Shown piece by piece: positions 44,192-53,493 of a DNA stretch of 64,000 nt. The position numbers and the translations under genes were made by a program. The stretch covers positions 310,001 through 374,000 of the forward strand of contig CAWAMD010000009.1 of the NCBI GenBank assembly GCA_963783045.1. The letters are read 5' to 3'. This stretch comes from CAWAMD01 sp963783045. GTDB taxonomy: Bacteria > Actinomycetota > Nitriliruptoria > Nitriliruptorales > Nitriliruptoraceae. The notes under the pieces are model-generated. The model searched no databases and was not told the origin of the DNA. It saw only the letters and a program-made list of their open reading frames with translations. Within the stretch, counting starts at the first letter, position 1, and the number at the start of each line of letters is the position of its first letter.

Positions 44192-45769
44192 TCAGCCGTC
44201 GTGCATCGGGCGGGTCGCCGGCCCCTCGAGCACGGACCCGGTGGCGGTGAACCGCGACCCGTGACACGGGCAGTCCCAGCTGCGCTCGGCACGGTTCCAC
44301 TGGACGATGCAGCCGAGGTGCGTGCAGGTCGCCGAACGGATGGTCGTGCGGCCCTCGTGGTCCTTGCTGACGGCCTTGAGGTGCCCGTCCACGATGACGG
44401 TGCCGCCCTCGCCGGGCCCGAGGTCGTCGACGTGGTCAACGTCCGGACGCATGCGGTCCCCGACGAACCGAGCTGCCACGTCGAGGTTGTGCTCGAGGAA
44501 CCGGCGGGCGGAGGCGCTGACCGTCGCGCGTGTCGGCGAGAACACGCCGGCGTGGGGATGCTCCTCGCCGGTGATCGTGCCGGTGAGGATGCGCGCCGCC
44601 GCCGTGCCGTTGGTGAGGCCCCACTTCTGGAAGCCCGTCGCCACGAGGATCCGGTCGGACAGCCCGGTCGCGCCGATGAACGGCAATCGGTCGTCGGGCA
44701 GGTAGTCCTGCGCCGACCAGCGGAACGCCACCTCCCGAACCGGGAAGTGCCGGCGGGCGAAGGTCTCGAGCGCCTCGCCGTGGCGTCGGGTGTCCTCGCC
44801 ATGACCGACCTCGTGGCCGTCTCCGACGACGATGACGTAGGAGGCGTCCTCGCCGTGGTGGTAGCGCACCGACCGGCTCGGCTCGCCGGCTGCGAGGTAC
44901 ATGCCCCCGGCGGCTGCGCTCGCACTGCCCGCGCTGCCCGCGCTGGCCGCTCTGGCCGCGCTGCTCGCGGCGTCCCCAGGGCCCTCGCCTCCGTCGAGGA
45001 CGGCGGCAACGCCGTAGCTCCGGTAGGGTTGGGTCCGAGCGAACTCGAACCCGCGGTCGGTGATCGGCAGCAGCGTCGCGAGCACCGCGTGCCCCGCGTG
45101 GACCCGTACCCCGTCCTCCGTCGTGACCCGGACGCGTCCGCCCGAGACCGTGACATCGGTGACCCGGGCGCGGCAGTGGACGGAGGCGCCGGGATGGCGC
45201 TCGAGCGTCCGAGCCAGCCCGTTCGCGTAGGCAACGGGATGAAGCTGGGCCTGGCCGCTGACGCGGACGGCGCCCTGCACCTCCAGTGGCAGCGGGATCC
45301 GGTCGACCCAGTCCGCCGGCAGACCGGCGGACTGCGCGGCCGCCAGCTCCCGGCGCAGCGAGGCCACCTCCGCCTCCGACTGCGCGTACGCGTACGCGTC
45401 CGTCGGCGTCCAGTTGGCCGCGATCCCGTGGCGGTCGCAGATGTCGGCGATCTCCCGGATCGCCTCCTCGTTGATGTCGGCGTAGGCGCGGGCCACGGGC
45501 GCGCCGTGGCTCTGGGCGAGGTCGTGGTAGATCATGCCGTGCTGCGAGGTGACCTTGCCGGTCGTCCCACCGGTCGTTCCCGCGGCGACGTGGCGGGCCT
45601 CGAGCACGGTGACCTCGACGCCCGCTTCCGCCAGCAGCAGCGCGGTGGTCAGTCCGGTGATCCCGCCACCCACCACGACCACGTCGGTGCTGTGGTCACC
45701 GTCGGGCGGGGGGTAGGCGAGGGCCTCGGCGGTCGCCTGCCAGAGGGACCGGCGGTCGTGGTCGGGCAT
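44192..45769 (-). CDS. FAD-dependent oxidoreductase with C-terminal Rieske domain
   Basis: 525 residues from ATG 45769. N-terminal DAO-type FAD domain (VVVVGGGITGLTTALLLAEA), GTTGGTTGKVTSQHGMIYHD near the flavin, GLTNGTAAARILTG late in the FAD part, then a Rieske 2Fe-2S domain: CTHLGCIVQWN and CPCHGSRF. The fusion is a known family of FAD/Rieske proteins in actinobacteria and proteobacteria. An Ala/Ser-rich stretch (about residues 257-278) looks like a low-complexity insertion. Electron partner and substrate unknown. Confidence 0.92.
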   Translation of the reverse strand: MPDHDRRSLWQATAEALAYPPPDGDHSTDVVVVGGGITGLTTALLLAEAGVEVTVLEARHVAAGTTGGTTGKVTSQHGMIYHDLAQSHGAPVARAYADINEEAIREIADICDRHGIAANWTPTDAYAYAQSEAEVASLRRELAAAQSAGLPADWVDRIPLPLEVQGAVRVSGQAQLHPVAYANGLARTLERHPGASVHCRARVTDVTVSGGRVRVTTEDGVRVHAGHAVLATLLPITDRGFEFARTQPYRSYGVAAVLDGGEGPGDAASSAARAASAGSAGSASAAAGGMYLAAGEPSRSVRYHHGEDASYVIVVGDGHEVGHGEDTRRHGEALETFARRHFPVREVAFRWSAQDYLPDDRLPFIGATGLSDRILVATGFQKWGLTNGTAAARILTGTITGEEHPHAGVFSPTRATVSASARRFLEHNLDVAARFVGDRMRPDVDHVDDLGPGEGGTVIVDGHLKAVSKDHEGRTTIRSATCTHLGCIVQWNRAERSWDCPCHGSRFTATGSVLEGPATRPMHDG

Positions 45770-46033
45770 GGTCGCAGCTCTCTGTCGGTCGCTTCTCGGA
45801 GGTACGGCTCTCGGGTGGCTCTCGGTCGTGCAGCGTCCACCGCGTCGTCTGCTGCGGCGCCGGGAGGGCTCTCGTGCTGCGGCGCCGGGACGGCTCTCGC
45901 CGACGGTACGAGCGCGGGCGGGCCGGCGGATGGCCGGCCCCGGTCGAGCGAGCGGGGGGACACGAAGGCGCCCATCACCAGGCCAGGTCACTACCCTCCG
46001 TCACGTTCGGGCAACGCCGACGGGGACGACAGC

Positions 46034-47023
46034 ATGCGGGCAGGGATGATCACGGGGCACACGGCGAGGACCGGACGGACGGGTCGGAGGCGGCGGCTTG
46101 CGGTGCTGGCGGTGGCTGCGCTCCTGCTCGCCGGATGCGGGGGCGGCGGCGATGGCTCCGGGGCGAGCATCGGCACGCCGGCCGCAGCGTCCGCCGGACC
46201 GTCGTCCGCTGGCGTGGTGGCATCGCCGTCGGGGACGGCGTCGTCGCCGACCGGAGCCGACTCCTCGACGGCAGGGCCCGCCACCTCGACGGCAGGGCCC
46301 GCCACCTCGACGGCAGGGCCCGCCACCTCGACGCCGACCGACGCCCCGGCCACCGAGCAGGCCGCCTCCGACTCACCGTGCCCGGCGTCCGCGAGCAACC
46401 TCGACCCCGACCTCGCCTCGAACGCGCAGCGCGTCGAGGAAGCGGTCGGCGACCTCGACGGTGACGACCGGCCGGATCGGCTCGTGACCTACAAGCAGGG
46501 TGACCAGGGGTCCTTCTTCTTCCGGGTCGTGCTCGCCACCGGGTACGTCGTGGAGGCTCCACTCGACCAGGCGAGCGACATGGCTCCGGTGAAGCCGCTC
46601 GGCGCCACCACGATCGGTGCCGACCGCCAGGTGGCGTTCGTCGTCGAGCAGGCCGGCGCCTCGACGGCGAACCTCTCGCTGTGGGCCATGCCCGACTACC
46701 CCGACCAGCCCTGCGGGCTGTCACGCGTGACGATCGCCGACCCGACCTCCCCGACGCTGTTCCCCGTGGGCGGGTCCGCCGGGGCCGGTTCGGGCCTGCA
46801 GTGCCGCGACATGGACGGCGACGGGGCGACCGATCTCGTCGTCCGCTCGATCTCGGCCGAGGGCGACGACACCTACTCATGGTCGGAGCAAGGGTGGCAC
46901 TGGCCGGGTCAGGACGCGCTGCGGGGCGTTGGGCAGGCGGACGGCACCTTCCACGAGCCGGACGATCACGACGAGATCGGGTCGTTCCACTCCTTCGACT
47001 GCCCGGGCGTGCCGGCGCCCTGA
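46034..47023 (+). CDS. secreted lipoprotein of unknown function
   Basis: 329 residues. Basic N-terminus, hydrophobic core and lipobox (VAALLLAGCGGG), then a low-complexity linker with 21-bp tandem repeats coding STAGPAT (about 46257-46340) and a C-terminal domain with two Asp-rich loops (VGDLDGDDRPDRL, CRDMDGDGATDLV) like FG-GAP/calcium-binding repeats. Likely anchored outside the membrane. Another in-frame ATG at 46046 is possible. Confidence 0.8.
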   Translation: MRAGMITGHTARTGRTGRRRRLAVLAVAALLLAGCGGGGDGSGASIGTPAAASAGPSSAGVVASPSGTASSPTGADSSTAGPATSTAGPATSTAGPATSTPTDAPATEQAASDSPCPASASNLDPDLASNAQRVEEAVGDLDGDDRPDRLVTYKQGDQGSFFFRVVLATGYVVEAPLDQASDMAPVKPLGATTIGADRQVAFVVEQAGASTANLSLWAMPDYPDQPCGLSRVTIADPTSPTLFPVGGSAGAGSGLQCRDMDGDGATDLVVRSISAEGDDTYSWSEQGWHWPGQDALRGVGQADGTFHEPDDHDEIGSFHSFDCPGVPAP

Positions 47024-47040
47024 TCCGCCCGCGGTATACG

Positions 47041-47215
47041 CCCGCGCCAGGAACTGTCGCATGCGCCGGTTCCTGCGGCCGTCGGGGCGCCGGGCGCGGC
47101 GCGGCTTGCCTCGCCCCCGCCAGAAACTGTCGCATACGCCGGTTCCTGCGGCCGTCACGGCGCGGCTTGCCTCGCCCGCGCCAGGAACTGTCGCATACGC
47201 CGGTTCCTGCGGCCG
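47041..47215. repeat. palindromic repeat family 1, copies G, H, I in tandem
   Basis: Three units with cores starting at 47049, 47122 and 47183: AGGAACTGTCG or AGAAACTGTCG, loop CATG/CATA, CGCCGGTTCCT, each followed by GCGGCCGTC. Spacing is 61-73 bp and the flanks (GCGGCTTGCCTCGCC) are also repeated, so the units were duplicated as a block. They lie after the lipoprotein gene. Confidence 0.8.
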
Positions 47216-47332
47216 TCGGGACGCGGCGGCTCACGCCGCCGCGTCCTGCCCGACAAGGACGCCGATGTGGCCGCGACCCTCGCGACGGCCATCCTTGGGC
47301 CGTGAACGCCCGTGTCTCGTGAGGCCGCCGTT

Positions 47333-47352
47333 GTGTACGCGCTCATGTACAC
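47333..47352. promoter_or_regulatory. operator palindrome upstream of Phd/RelE pair
   Basis: Inverted repeat GTGTAC-GCGCTCAT-GTACAC ending seven bases before the antitoxin ATG, placed for autorepression. Confidence 0.55.
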
Positions 47353-47359
47353 TTCTCGT

Positions 47360-47641
47360 ATGCCGAAGACCGTGCCCGCCCGTGAGTTCCGCAGCCACCT
47401 CGCTGATCTCCTCGACGAGGTGGCCAACCGCCGTGAGCACGTGACCATCACCCGCCACGGCCGGCCCTCCGCGGTCGTCATCCCCGTCGACGAGTACGAG
47501 GCGCTGGAGGAGACCGCAGCGATCCTCTCCGACGAGGCGACGCTGGAGGCGATCCGCCAGGGTCTCGACGACCTTGCCGCCGGCGACATGGTGGAGCTGG
47601 ACGAGGTCCGTGAGGAGCACGCGGCCCGCGGACGGTCGTGA
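47360..47641 (+). CDS. Phd/YefM-family antitoxin
   Basis: 93 residues from ATG 47360: PKTVPAREFRSHLADLLDEV and HVTITRHGRPSAVVIPVDEY, the Phd/YefM DNA-binding fold, with an acidic helical C-terminus for toxin wrapping. The RelE-type toxin gene begins at the base after its stop codon. An upstream GTG at 47312 is less likely because the operator lies between. Confidence 0.9.
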   Translation: MPKTVPAREFRSHLADLLDEVANRREHVTITRHGRPSAVVIPVDEYEALEETAAILSDEATLEAIRQGLDDLAAGDMVELDEVREEHAARGRS

Positions 47642-47902
47642 GTGGCACGGGTCTTCCTGGCGCGCTCCGCGCGTGACGCGTTCGCCCGGCTGGACTACCT
47701 GCTCGCCGACGCGGTCCTCGACGCGCTCGGTGTCCTCGAGCAAGACCCGGAGGCCGGCTACCCCTTGCGCGGACGCCTGGCCGGCCTGTGGTCCTACCGG
47801 GTCGGCGTGTACCGCGTCATCTACGAGATTCGCGATCCCAAGACGGTACGGGTCGTTGCCATCCGGCACCGCGGGCAGGCCTACGACATCGACCCCCGTT
47901 GA
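47642..47902 (+). CDS. RelE/ParE-family toxin
   Basis: 86 residues from GTG 47642: FLARSARDAFARLDYLLADA, LAGLWSYRVGVYRVIYEIRD, VRVVAIRHRGQAYD. RelE-type mRNA interferase fold with the conserved Arg-Val-Tyr-Arg strand and C-terminal His-Arg. Directly follows the antitoxin (TGAGTG). Appears intact. Confidence 0.9.
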   Translation: MARVFLARSARDAFARLDYLLADAVLDALGVLEQDPEAGYPLRGRLAGLWSYRVGVYRVIYEIRDPKTVRVVAIRHRGQAYDIDPR

Positions 47903-47958
47903 CGCGAAGGCGGCGTCGGCGCCGCGCGACCGGGAGCGGCCACGCAGGTCAGCGCCGG

Positions 47959-48042
47959 TGCGAGCGGGGGGACTCGAACCCCCACAGCCTCACGGCCACG
48001 AGGACCTAAACCTCGCGCGTCTGCCAGTTCCGCCACGCTCGC
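47959..48042 (-). tRNA. tRNA-Leu (anticodon UAG)
   Basis: 84 nt class II tRNA on the minus strand. Acceptor GCGAGCG/CGCTCGC, D-loop GAACTGGCAGAC, anticodon stem CGAGG/CCTCG with loop TTTAGGT, long variable arm TGGCCGTGAGGCTGT, T-arm GGGGG-TTCGAGT-CCCCC. CCA is not encoded. It reads CUN codons. Confidence 0.93.
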
Positions 48043-48098
48043 TCGGCCGCCGAGCGTAGTCGCGGAGCGCGCAGGACGGCGGTCACGATCGTCCGACT

Positions 48099-50282
48099 GT
48101 GACCGCATCACACCAACGTCGTACCGTGCCGGCCACCGACTTCACCAGACCGACCAACGAGGCACGCGTGCAGGTCCGCGCCCGGTTTCGTCCGCACCCG
48201 CGTGGGTTCGGATTCCTCACCCCGGTGACGGCTGACGGCGTCACCCCGACGACCGTCGGCGCCGAGAAGGACGACGGGACGACGAAGCAGGTCGACCGCG
48301 TCTTCGTGCCCCCACCAACGGCGAAGGGGCTCGTCGCGGACGACCTCGTCGACGCCGAGATGACGCTGGACGACAAGGGTGCTTCCGCGGAAGCGGTCAC
48401 CCTCGTCGAGCGCGCGCGTCGCATGCTGGTCGGCACCGTGCAGCGCGGCCCCGGCCGGCTGGTCCTCGAGCCGGACGCCGACATCGGGACCGGCTGGATC
48501 GACCTCGAGGAGACGCTCGCCGGCCGGCTCGGGACCTCGATCGGCCGGCAGATCGTGGTGCTGTGCGGCGACCGGGAGGACGGCACGCCCGTCGGCCGGG
48601 CGCTGGTGGCCGGGCCCCACGTGGTCGGCTCTCCGGCCGCGATCCGCGCCAACGCCGTCGTCGTCGCCATGGGGCGTTCGGCGCCGACGCTCGTGCCCGG
48701 GGGCGCCGTCTCCGCGGGGCTGAGTCCCGCCGAGGCGGCGACGACCCACACCCGCGTGGTCGGGCTGCTCGCCGGCGGGCGACGTGGCGCCGCGGCCGGG
48801 CTCGGCCTCGACGGACCGATCCCCGGCGCCGAGCTGCCGCCGGCGGACGCCCGTGACGAGCCCTGCGTCTCCGTCGACGACGCGACGACCCGCGACATCG
48901 ACGACGCCGTCGGTGCCTGGTGGGACGGCGACGCCGACGCGCCCGTGTACCTCGCCGTCCACATCGCCGACGTGGCCGCCGTCGTCGGGATGGACTCGCC
49001 GGCCGACCACTACGCCCGCACGGTCGCGTCGACCGCCTACCTCGCGGTCGGCGACAACGCCCCGATGATCGACCCGGCCCTCTCGGAGGGCGACCTGTCC
49101 CTGCTGCCCGGCGCCGACCGGCGTGCCATCTCCGTGCGCTTCCGCGTCGAGCCGGACGGCACCGTCGCGGACGTGCACGTCGACACGGCCGTCGTCCGCT
49201 CGCGGGCGAAGCTCACCTACGCGGCCGTGGAGGACTGGCTTGCAGGCGACGCCGGCGAGGTCACGACCCTCGCCGGCGAGCACGCCGACGACGCCAGCGC
49301 GATCCTGACCGCCGCCGTCGAGGCCTCCCGCCGGCTCGGCGTCGAGCGGGACGCCCGCGCGACCTTCGAGGACCTGTTCGAGCAGGCCGAGATCGAGCCC
49401 GCCGTCGTCGAGGGCAAGCTCACGGTCCGCGACACCGAGCCCCACGTGCAGGCCTACCGGCTCATCGAGCGCCTGATGGTCGCCGCCAACGAAGGCGTGG
49501 CCGGCTGGCTCGTCGAGCACGACGTGCCCGCGCTCTACCGCGCCCACGAAGGCGTCGATCCCGACCGCGCCGGCAAGCTGCAGGCCGCCGCCGAGGCCAT
49601 CGGCGCGTCGCTGCCCGCCCTGGAGGCCGAGACGTCGGACGCCGACGCGGTCATGGGCCAGGTCATCGCCGAGATCGAGCGGCTCGGCTCCGAGGGCCGG
49701 GCCGAGGACCGCGACCTGCTCGTGGCCGCCGCCACCGCCTCCACCGCGCGGGCGAACTACGACACTGACCCGACGCACCACCGGGGGCTGGCCGCCAGCG
49801 CCTACTGTCACTTCACCTCGCCGATCCGCCGCTACGCCGACCTCGTCGTCCACCGGCAGATCCGCTCGGTCCTCGCCGAGGAGGAGCCGCTGCACCGCGG
49901 CGACACCCTCGCGTCGCTCGCCGTGTGGCTCGACACCCGGTCAGGGGCGCTGAAGTACCTGCAGGCCCGCGAGCGCAACGAGCTCTGGGCGCGGCTGCTC
50001 GACCGCGGTTTCCTCGACGCACCCGAGCCGGCTGTCGTCACCGGGATCAACGCCGCTGGCCTCAAGATCCGGCTGCCGCGGCTCGGCCTGACCGGCTTCG
50101 TCACGGCCGAGCGGGCGCTGGGCCTGCCGGCGCGCGAGCGCGGCAAGCTCGAGGTCGACGCCAGCGGGCTGTCGACGACCTCGGGCCCCTGGCGTCTCGG
50201 CACCCGTGTGAAGGTTCGCATGGTCGGCCTCGACGACACGAACCGTCCGATCTTCCGACTGGGCGACACCGCCAAGCGCTGA
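48099..50282 (+). CDS. RNB-domain 3'-5' exoribonuclease (RNase II/R family)
   Basis: 727 residues. N-terminal cold-shock-like RNA-binding part (RFRPHPRGFGFLTPVTADGV), catalytic RNB domain with the metal aspartates in VSVDDATTRDIDDAVGAWWD, and SAYCHFTSPIRRYADLVVHR typical of RNase II/R. A C-terminal S1-like segment (TGINAAGLKIRLPRLGLTGF) follows. GTG 48099 is taken as start; a GTG at 48168 is an alternative. mRNA decay role expected. Confidence 0.93.
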   Translation: MTASHQRRTVPATDFTRPTNEARVQVRARFRPHPRGFGFLTPVTADGVTPTTVGAEKDDGTTKQVDRVFVPPPTAKGLVADDLVDAEMTLDDKGASAEAVTLVERARRMLVGTVQRGPGRLVLEPDADIGTGWIDLEETLAGRLGTSIGRQIVVLCGDREDGTPVGRALVAGPHVVGSPAAIRANAVVVAMGRSAPTLVPGGAVSAGLSPAEAATTHTRVVGLLAGGRRGAAAGLGLDGPIPGAELPPADARDEPCVSVDDATTRDIDDAVGAWWDGDADAPVYLAVHIADVAAVVGMDSPADHYARTVASTAYLAVGDNAPMIDPALSEGDLSLLPGADRRAISVRFRVEPDGTVADVHVDTAVVRSRAKLTYAAVEDWLAGDAGEVTTLAGEHADDASAILTAAVEASRRLGVERDARATFEDLFEQAEIEPAVVEGKLTVRDTEPHVQAYRLIERLMVAANEGVAGWLVEHDVPALYRAHEGVDPDRAGKLQAAAEAIGASLPALEAETSDADAVMGQVIAEIERLGSEGRAEDRDLLVAAATASTARANYDTDPTHHRGLAASAYCHFTSPIRRYADLVVHRQIRSVLAEEEPLHRGDTLASLAVWLDTRSGALKYLQARERNELWARLLDRGFLDAPEPAVVTGINAAGLKIRLPRLGLTGFVTAERALGLPARERGKLEVDASGLSTTSGPWRLGTRVKVRMVGLDDTNRPIFRLGDTAKR

Positions 50283-50323
50283 CGCTGACGCCGACGCTGA
50301 ACGTCGAACACCGGAGGGAACCC

Positions 50324-50755
50324 ATGGCAGAGCTGCCCCGCGCCGATCGTCCCGAGGTCGTCCTCCCCTCGCCCCCCGACGACGTGGCCGACGCGCTGGA
50401 GGCCGCCACGGACGCCCCTGCCGACCGGCAGCGAGCCACGATCGGTCAGGTCGTCGCCGACCACCCCACGTTCCTGGACGGGTGGGCGGCGCTGGCCGGC
50501 CACGGTCGCGACCCCATCGAGCGGTACGCGTTCGCGCGCGTCGGCTACCACCGTGGGCTCGACGCCATCCGCAAGAACGGCTGGGGCGGCAATGGGTACG
50601 TGCGCTGGCGGCACGAGACGAACCGCGGCTTCCTCCGCTGCCTCGCGGCCCTACGCGACGCCGCCCGCGAGATCGGCGAGACCGAGGAGGTCGCGCGGAT
50701 CGACGAGTTCCTGACCCAGCTCGACCCCGACTGGCACGACGCACTCCTCGGATGA
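50324..50755 (+). CDS. DUF3151 protein
   Basis: 143 residues from ATG 50324 (CGGAGGGA site). GYHRGLDAIRKNGWGGNGYV and RWRHETNRGFLRCLAALRDA are the DUF3151 hallmarks, a family almost confined to Actinomycetota. Function unknown. Overlaps the pentapeptide gene by ATGA and follows the RNase gene by 41 bp, suggesting one transcript. Confidence 0.93.
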   Translation: MAELPRADRPEVVLPSPPDDVADALEAATDAPADRQRATIGQVVADHPTFLDGWAALAGHGRDPIERYAFARVGYHRGLDAIRKNGWGGNGYVRWRHETNRGFLRCLAALRDAAREIGETEEVARIDEFLTQLDPDWHDALLG

Positions 50756-51351
50756 CGACGGAGTACGAGGAGCAGACGATCGGCGACGAGCTCGCCGGCG
50801 CCACCCTCGACGGCATCACGTTCACCCGCTGCGACCTTCGCGGCGCCGACCTGTCCGAGGTGGTCACCCGCGGCTGCCGGTTCGACCGCTGCAACCTCGT
50901 CAACGCCGGCATGTCGGGCTCCCGGCACGACGGCACCGCCTTCCTCAACTGCGATCTGCGGGGCGCCACGCTGTCGACGGCGGCGTTCGTGCGCTGCAAG
51001 ATGACCGGGTCGGACCTGACCGGCGCGCGCCTGCTCGCCGTGCAGATCCTCGAGGGAGACTGGTCCTACGTGAACCTTCGCCACCAGGTGCTGCGCGGCA
51101 TCGACCTGCACGGCGTGCGGCTGACGGCCGCCGACCTCAGCGAGGCCGAGCTCATCGACGCCGATCTGACCGACGCCGACCTGTCCCAGGCGATCCTGCG
51201 CCGGGCGCGCCTCGACCGGGCGGACCTGCGCGGCGCCTCGGTCGACGGCGCCGATCTCAGCGACGTGTTCCTCGAGGGCACGACGATCAACGTCCGGCTC
51301 GCCGTCGCGCTCGCCGAGCGGCAGGGGGCGATCGTGGACACCAGCGCGTGA
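50752..51351 (+). CDS. pentapeptide-repeat protein
   Basis: 199 residues made of A(D/N)LxG repeats (CDLRGADLSEV, CDLRGATLSTAAF, ADLTDADLSQAILRRARL) that fold as a right-handed quadrilateral beta-helix. No signal or catalytic domain. Related proteins such as MfpA and Qnr mimic DNA and protect gyrase, but sequence alone does not show that here. Confidence 0.92.
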   Translation: MTTEYEEQTIGDELAGATLDGITFTRCDLRGADLSEVVTRGCRFDRCNLVNAGMSGSRHDGTAFLNCDLRGATLSTAAFVRCKMTGSDLTGARLLAVQILEGDWSYVNLRHQVLRGIDLHGVRLTAADLSEAELIDADLTDADLSQAILRRARLDRADLRGASVDGADLSDVFLEGTTINVRLAVALAERQGAIVDTSA

Positions 51352-51430
51352 CGCCCCCGACCAACCCGACGACCGACCCGACGACGAGACGATCGACCTC
51401 GACCGGCGCGTCGACGACCTGCTCGCCCGG

Positions 51431-53413
51431 ATGAGCCTGCGCGACAAGCTCCACCAGGTCACCGGCGACCGGCGGCTGCGCGACCTGCCGCGGCTGCTGT
51501 TCGCCTACCAGGAGCGGCCGTACCTCGCCGGCGACGCACCGCACCTCGGGATCCCGCCGCTGCGGTTCACCGACGGACCGCGGGGCATCATGCTGGGGCG
51601 TTCGACCGCCTTCCCGGCGCCGATGGCCCGCGGTGCGACCTTCGACCCGGACCTCGAGGAGCGCATCGGCGACGCCATGGGGGTCGAGGCGCGCAGCCAG
51701 GGCGCCGACCTCATCGGTGCCGTCTGCGTCAACCTCCTACGCCACCCGGGCTGGGGTCGCGCGCAGGAGACCTACGGCGAGGACCCCCATCACGTCGGGA
51801 CGATGGGCGCGGCGCTGGTCCGCGGCATCCAGCGGCACGCCATGGCCTGCGTGAAGCACTACGCCTGCAACACCATCGAGGACGCCCGCTTCAAGGTGGA
51901 CGTCCGGGTCGACGAGCGGACCCTCCGGGAGGTCTACCTGCCGCACTTCCGCCGGTGCGTCGACGCCGGCGCGGCCGTGGTCATGACCGCCTACAACCGT
52001 GTGAACGGCGAGTGGGCGTCGCACAGCCGCCACCTGCTGCGCGACATCCTGCGCGGCGACTGGGGCTTCGACGGCATCACGATCTCCGACTGGCTGTTCG
52101 CCGTCCGCGACGGAGCCGCGGCGGTGGCCGGCGGCTGCGACGTGGAGATGCCCGCCGCGTTGCGCTACCGGCGGATCCCGCGGGCGCTGCGGCGCGGTGA
52201 GCTCGACGGGGCGGCCGTCGACGAGGCCGTCCGCCGGGTCGTGCGCACGAAGCTGCGGTTCGCCGGCGTGGGAGAGCCGTCCCGGTACCGCCCGGAGGCC
52301 GTCGCCTCCGGGGCGCACCGGGCCCTGGCCCGCCAGGCCGCCCGCGAGGCGATGGTCCTGCTCCGCAACGAGCCCGTCGACGGGACGCCGGTCCTGCCCC
52401 TCGACCTGGACGCGCCCGGCCGGGTGGCGGTCGTCGGCCGGCTCGCCGACCTGCCGAACACCGGCGACCGCGGGTCCAGCCACGTGCGCGCCCCCGAGGT
52501 CACGACCCCGCTCGCGGGCCTGCGCGAGTCGCTGGCCGGCCGCGCCGAGGTCGCCGCCGCCGCGACCGACGATCCCGCCGCGGTGCGCCGGGCCGCCCGT
52601 GACGCCGACTGCGCGATCCTTGTCGTCGGTCGGACCTGGCGCGACGAGGGCGAGAACATGCTCGCCTGGGGCGGCGACCGGACCTCGCTGCGCCTGGCCG
52701 ACGCCCACGAGCAGCTCATCCGCGAGGTGGCTGCCGTCCAGCCCCGAACCGTCGTGGTCATCGTCTCCGGCAGCGCCGTCGTCGTCGATCCCTGGCGCGA
52801 CACCGTCCCGGCCGTCGTCATGGGCTGGTACGCCGGGATGGAGGGCGGCCGGGCCCTCGCCGACCTGCTGACCGGCGCGGTCAGCTTCTCGGGACGTTTG
52901 CCCTTCGCGGTCCCGCGGGATACGTCGCACCTCCCGCCCTTCGATCCCGACGCCCGCGTCATCACCTACGAGTACCTGCACGGCTACCGGTGGCTCGAGG
53001 CCCGGGGCCACGCGCCGGCCTACCCCTTCGGGTTCGGGCTCGGCTACACGACCTTCACCTACGGCGAGCCGACGCTCGACGCCGACCGGGTCGGGCCGGA
53101 CGGCACGATCCGGGTCACCGTCCCGGTGACGAACACCGGCACGGTCGACTGCACCGAGGTCGTGCAGTGCTACGTGTCGGCGCTCGACAGCACGGTCACG
53201 CGCGCGCCCCGAGACCTGCGCGCCTTCGCACGCGTCACGCTCGCGCCCGGCGAGACGACCCCGGTCACGCTCGAGGTTCCCGCCCGTGACCTCGCGTACT
53301 ACGACGTGCATCGGCGAGGGTGGGTCGTCGAGCCGCTCGCCTACCGGATCGGGGTGGGACCGAGCTCGGATCCCTCCACGCATCGGTTCGTCGAGGTCAG
53401 CGTCGAGGCCTGA
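51431..53413 (+). CDS. glycoside hydrolase family 3 beta-glucosidase
   Basis: 660 residues from the first ATG; the frame upstream also reads like the GH3 N-terminus (ETIDLDRRVDDLLARM), so the true start is probably the GTG at 51348 (GTGA overlap with the previous stop) with an indel at 51375-51395. The (beta/alpha)8 domain has the nucleophile Asp in GDWGFDGITISDWLF, the second domain RQAAREAMVLLRNEP, and a C-terminal fibronectin III-like domain (VTVPVTNTGTVDCTEVVQCY). Cleaves terminal beta-glucosides. No signal peptide seen, so probably cytoplasmic. Confidence 0.92.
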   Translation: MSLRDKLHQVTGDRRLRDLPRLLFAYQERPYLAGDAPHLGIPPLRFTDGPRGIMLGRSTAFPAPMARGATFDPDLEERIGDAMGVEARSQGADLIGAVCVNLLRHPGWGRAQETYGEDPHHVGTMGAALVRGIQRHAMACVKHYACNTIEDARFKVDVRVDERTLREVYLPHFRRCVDAGAAVVMTAYNRVNGEWASHSRHLLRDILRGDWGFDGITISDWLFAVRDGAAAVAGGCDVEMPAALRYRRIPRALRRGELDGAAVDEAVRRVVRTKLRFAGVGEPSRYRPEAVASGAHRALARQAAREAMVLLRNEPVDGTPVLPLDLDAPGRVAVVGRLADLPNTGDRGSSHVRAPEVTTPLAGLRESLAGRAEVAAAATDDPAAVRRAARDADCAILVVGRTWRDEGENMLAWGGDRTSLRLADAHEQLIREVAAVQPRTVVVIVSGSAVVVDPWRDTVPAVVMGWYAGMEGGRALADLLTGAVSFSGRLPFAVPRDTSHLPPFDPDARVITYEYLHGYRWLEARGHAPAYPFGFGLGYTTFTYGEPTLDADRVGPDGTIRVTVPVTNTGTVDCTEVVQCYVSALDSTVTRAPRDLRAFARVTLAPGETTPVTLEVPARDLAYYDVHRRGWVVEPLAYRIGVGPSSDPSTHRFVEVSVEA

Positions 53414-53493
53414 CCGGCCGGACCGCTCGACCGGACCCTCTGGACCGCTCCGTCCGGTTCGTGCACACTGCCGGCGAGGGTGCAGGAGGGGAC

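Noticed and set aside
47041..47215. Tandem repeats considered as a CRISPR array
   Set aside because: Only three units, spacers themselves repeated, and no cas genes; they belong to the palindrome family.
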